This document shows, one piece after another, positions 47,542-49,586 of a DNA stretch of 49,586 bases; the stretch's first letter is position 1; each line of letters opens with the position of its first letter. The stretch lies in contig CANOID010000008.1 of the NCBI GenBank assembly GCA_947565985.1, positions 1 to 49,586 on the forward strand. Reading direction: 5' to 3'. A program made the translations under genes and the position numbers. Under the pieces are notes generated by a model, which was not told the origin of the DNA, made no database searches, and saw only the letters and a program-made list of their open reading frames with translations. Source of the stretch: an uncultured Lachnoclostridium sp. GTDB lineage: Bacteria > Bacillota > Clostridia > Lachnospirales > Lachnospiraceae.

Positions 47542-48351
47542 GTGGATATTACGACAATTTTAGGAATGCTTCTATGCCTTGTCATGGTTATACTTGGTAT
47601 TGTGACTGGTGACGAAGGTCCAGCAGCAATGGGGCACTTTGGTGACAGGGTTTCTGTATTTATTACAATTGGTGGTTCTATTTCCTGTATGATGATGCAG
47701 GCAAAGAGCTTTCCAGTATTCTTATCATGTTTTAAATCGTTTACTCTTGCTCTAAAAGTACATAATATTGACCCAGCCGAAGGGATTAAACATATAATTA
47801 ATCTATCTAACGTTGCCCGTAAAGAAGGTCTTCTTGCTTTGGAAGAGGCAGCAAACAATATTGAAGATGATTTTTTAAAAAAGGGCATTATGCTTATAGT
47901 TGATGGTACTGACCCTGAACTTGTAAGAAACATTATGGACACTGAACTTAGTGCTATAGAAGAAAGACATAATGACAAGGTTATGTTTTGGGCAAACTGG
48001 GGAGCTATGGGTCCTGCATGGGGTATGATTGGTACTCTGATAGGACTTGTTAACATGCTTTACAACATGGAAGATATGTCAGCAATTGGTCCTAACATGG
48101 CTGTAGCACTCCTTACTACGTTGTATGGTTCACTGCTTTCAAACTGGATATGTATACCTATATCATTTAAACTTAAAATGCACAACGCTGATGAGATAAA
48201 GATGAAAGAGATAATGGTAGAGGGGCTTTTGTCAATACAGGCAGGTGAAAACCCAAGAGTTATAGAAGAAAAGCTGAAATCATTCCTTGCACCATCAGTA
48301 CGTGATGCAATGAACGAAAACGGCGGAGCTGCTGAAGGTGGTGAAGCTTAA
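47542..48351 (+). CDS. motA: Flagellar motor stator protein MotA
   Basis: A 269-residue stator subunit with four membrane helices that, with MotB, conducts ions to drive rotation. Conserved features include the first helix (GMLLCLVMVILGIVTGD), the cytoplasmic loop with NVARKEGLLALEE, and WGAMGPAWGMIGTLIGLVNM before the last helix. Start is GTG at 47542 after AAGGTGGTG. Its TAA shares a base with the motB ATG. Confidence 0.95.
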   Translation: MDITTILGMLLCLVMVILGIVTGDEGPAAMGHFGDRVSVFITIGGSISCMMMQAKSFPVFLSCFKSFTLALKVHNIDPAEGIKHIINLSNVARKEGLLALEEAANNIEDDFLKKGIMLIVDGTDPELVRNIMDTELSAIEERHNDKVMFWANWGAMGPAWGMIGTLIGLVNMLYNMEDMSAIGPNMAVALLTTLYGSLLSNWICIPISFKLKMHNADEIKMKEIMVEGLLSIQAGENPRVIEEKLKSFLAPSVRDAMNENGGAAEGGEA

Positions 48352-49148
48352 TGGCAAGAAGAAAAAAAGAAGAAGAGGAAATAAAAACCGATGGGTGGAA
48401 AGATACATTTTCAGACCTTATGAACCTCTTACTTTGTTTCTTTGTACTTTTGTTTTCTATGTCAAATGTGGACGAGGTTAAATACGCAGAACTTGTTGCG
48501 TCACTGTCAAACAGTTTCAGTATATTTAATGGTGGTGCACAAGCTATAGGTGATGGTATGCTTGTTTCAAGTGGTGCTTCACAGCTTAATAACCTTGATG
48601 AGTACTTCTCTGATATGGGAAAAGCCGCTGAGTCTGAAAATGAAAATGACCCATTGGCAGAGTCTGAGCAACAAGAACAGAGGGAAAAAACAGAACAACT
48701 CTATGAAGATATTATTGAGCAGGCAGAGCAGAAACAGATTGAAGATTCTGTAGATGTGTCAATAGATGATAGCTATCAATATGTTATGATTTCACTTAGT
48801 GGTGACCTGCTTTTTGAATCTGGAAGTGCGGATATTCCAGCCGGTGCTAAAAGAGTGCTTGACAGAGTTGGTGATATACTTAGAAATTATTCTGGCAAGC
48901 TGGTTAAGATAGAGGGGCATACAGACAATGTGCCAATAAGCAACTCTGCATTTCCAAGTAACCTGTGGCTTTCTACTGCAAGAGCTACAAGAGTTTATGA
49001 GTATCTGACGGATGTCAAAAAGCTCAAGCCAAAGAACCTTGAAGCTTCAGGACGTGGTGAAGCTATGCCAGTTGCAGACAACAGTACTGTAAGTGGCAGA
49101 GCTAGAAACAGGCGTGTAGAAATTAAGATATACAGCAATACAAATTAA
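48351..49148 (+). CDS. motB: Flagellar motor stator protein MotB
   Basis: A 265-residue stator subunit anchoring to peptidoglycan. It has a basic/acidic N-terminus, one helix with the ion-binding aspartate (TFSDLMNLLLCFFVLLFSMS), a linker with an acidic coiled part, and a C-terminal OmpA-like domain (VKIEGHTDNVPISNSAFPSN, LSTARATRVYEYL, GRGEAMPV, ARNRRVEIKI). The ATG overlaps the motA stop. Confidence 0.96.
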   Translation: MARRKKEEEEIKTDGWKDTFSDLMNLLLCFFVLLFSMSNVDEVKYAELVASLSNSFSIFNGGAQAIGDGMLVSSGASQLNNLDEYFSDMGKAAESENENDPLAESEQQEQREKTEQLYEDIIEQAEQKQIEDSVDVSIDDSYQYVMISLSGDLLFESGSADIPAGAKRVLDRVGDILRNYSGKLVKIEGHTDNVPISNSAFPSNLWLSTARATRVYEYLTDVKKLKPKNLEASGRGEAMPVADNSTVSGRARNRRVEIKIYSNTN

Positions 49149-49174
49149 GGAAAGGTGTATAAAGGTGTAGAGAA

Positions 49175-49586
49175 ATGAAAAAAAATATTTTTAGTATTAT
49201 TATTACAGCTTTAACAGTAGTCAATGTTGTTTTAACTGCAATACTGTTTTTTGTAATGATGCCAACATTCCAGAAGACAAATGAACTTGTCACTAAAGTT
49301 GCATCTGTCTTAAATATTGAACTTGTAGAGGGTGGAGCTGCCATTGAAGAACAGTATAAGCCAAGTGACTTGGAGTACACTGATGTAACTTTTGACGCAC
49401 AGCAGACTATCAACCTTAACCAAAGTCAAGATGGTAAGGCACACTATGCATTGTTTGATGGTTATACAGTTGGAGTTAATACAGAAGCAGACGATTACGA
49501 CGATTATAAAACTGACAAGATTACTTCTTACCAGTCAACGATTACTGATATAATCAGGTCTGTTATGCAGTCACATAACAATGATG
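49175..49586 (+). CDS. fliL: FliL-like flagellar basal body protein (3' partial)
   Basis: The open frame from ATG 49175 continues past the window end (137 codons visible). It has an N-terminal membrane helix (IFSIIITALTVVNVVLTAIL) followed by an extracytoplasmic region (YTDVTFDAQQTINLNQSQDG, ALFDGYTVGVN) of the length and position of FliL, which associates with stators. Identification rests mostly on the single N-terminal helix and on its place after motB. AAAGGTG precedes the ATG. Confidence 0.75.
   Translation, partial: MKKNIFSIIITALTVVNVVLTAILFFVMMPTFQKTNELVTKVASVLNIELVEGGAAIEEQYKPSDLEYTDVTFDAQQTINLNQSQDGKAHYALFDGYTVGVNTEADDYDDYKTDKITSYQSTITDIIRSVMQSHNND

Overview
The window looks like chromosomal DNA from a motile, endospore-forming, low-GC member of the Clostridia, most likely Lachnospiraceae (Roseburia/Agathobacter/Lachnospira-like). 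This rests on AT-rich DNA with strong AGGAGG ribosome binding sites, a spoIIGA-sigE-sigG sporulation cluster, a CIRCE-controlled hrcA-grpE-dnaK-dnaJ operon, and a fla/che-type flagellar operon whose order (flgB-flgC-fliE-fliF-fliG-fliH-fliI-fliJ-ylxF/motE-fliK-flgD-TIGR02530-flgE-flbD-motA-motB-fliL) matches Gram-positive relatives. Genus is not certain. Nearly everything is on the + strand; only two genes, at 14529-16766 and 21887-22327, are on the - strand.

Layout. 1-1204: right part of an IS200/IS605-type element, with an IscB (RNA-guided HNH/RuvC nuclease) gene cut by the window edge, an internally deleted TnpA, and a hairpin typical of an element end. 1251-5042: tetrapyrrole genes hemC, cobA-hemD fusion and hemL. 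5065-5308: tRNA-Pro(CGG) with promoter and a strong hairpin. 5335-8332: a chemoreceptor and a lipoprotein sugar-type binding protein. 8352-8543: a highly folded intergenic element bounded by inverted repeats. 8594-14012: dapL, a secreted DUF1002 protein and the gatCAB amidotransferase genes, followed by a PilZ (c-di-GMP receptor) gene. 14529-16766 (-): a large FliK-like protein away from the flagellar operon.

16934-21870: heat-shock operon from a sigma-A promoter with a perfect CIRCE operator to a terminator. 21887-22327 (-): small acidic hypothetical. 22419-26273: a TagGH/Wzm-Wzt-type ABC exporter and an LtaS-like sulfatase-fold membrane enzyme, a small envelope-polymer module. 26285-29049: sporulation genes spoIIGA, sigE, sigG and a YlmC/YmxH-family gene; the spoIIG promoter has the long -35/-10 spacing known for Spo0A-driven spoIIG in Bacillus. 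29129-34462: nrdR, comM/yifB, dprA and topA. 34559 to the end: flagellar basal body, export, hook and stator genes, running out of the window inside fliL.

Most of the window is well-known core biology. The points most worth a second look are the IscB gene beside a broken transposase, the folded repeat-like element at 8352-8543, the unexplained 413-nt gap between fliH and fliI (short RBS-preceded reading frame plus several hairpins), the paired AACACCGA repeats upstream of flgB, and the second FliK-like protein.
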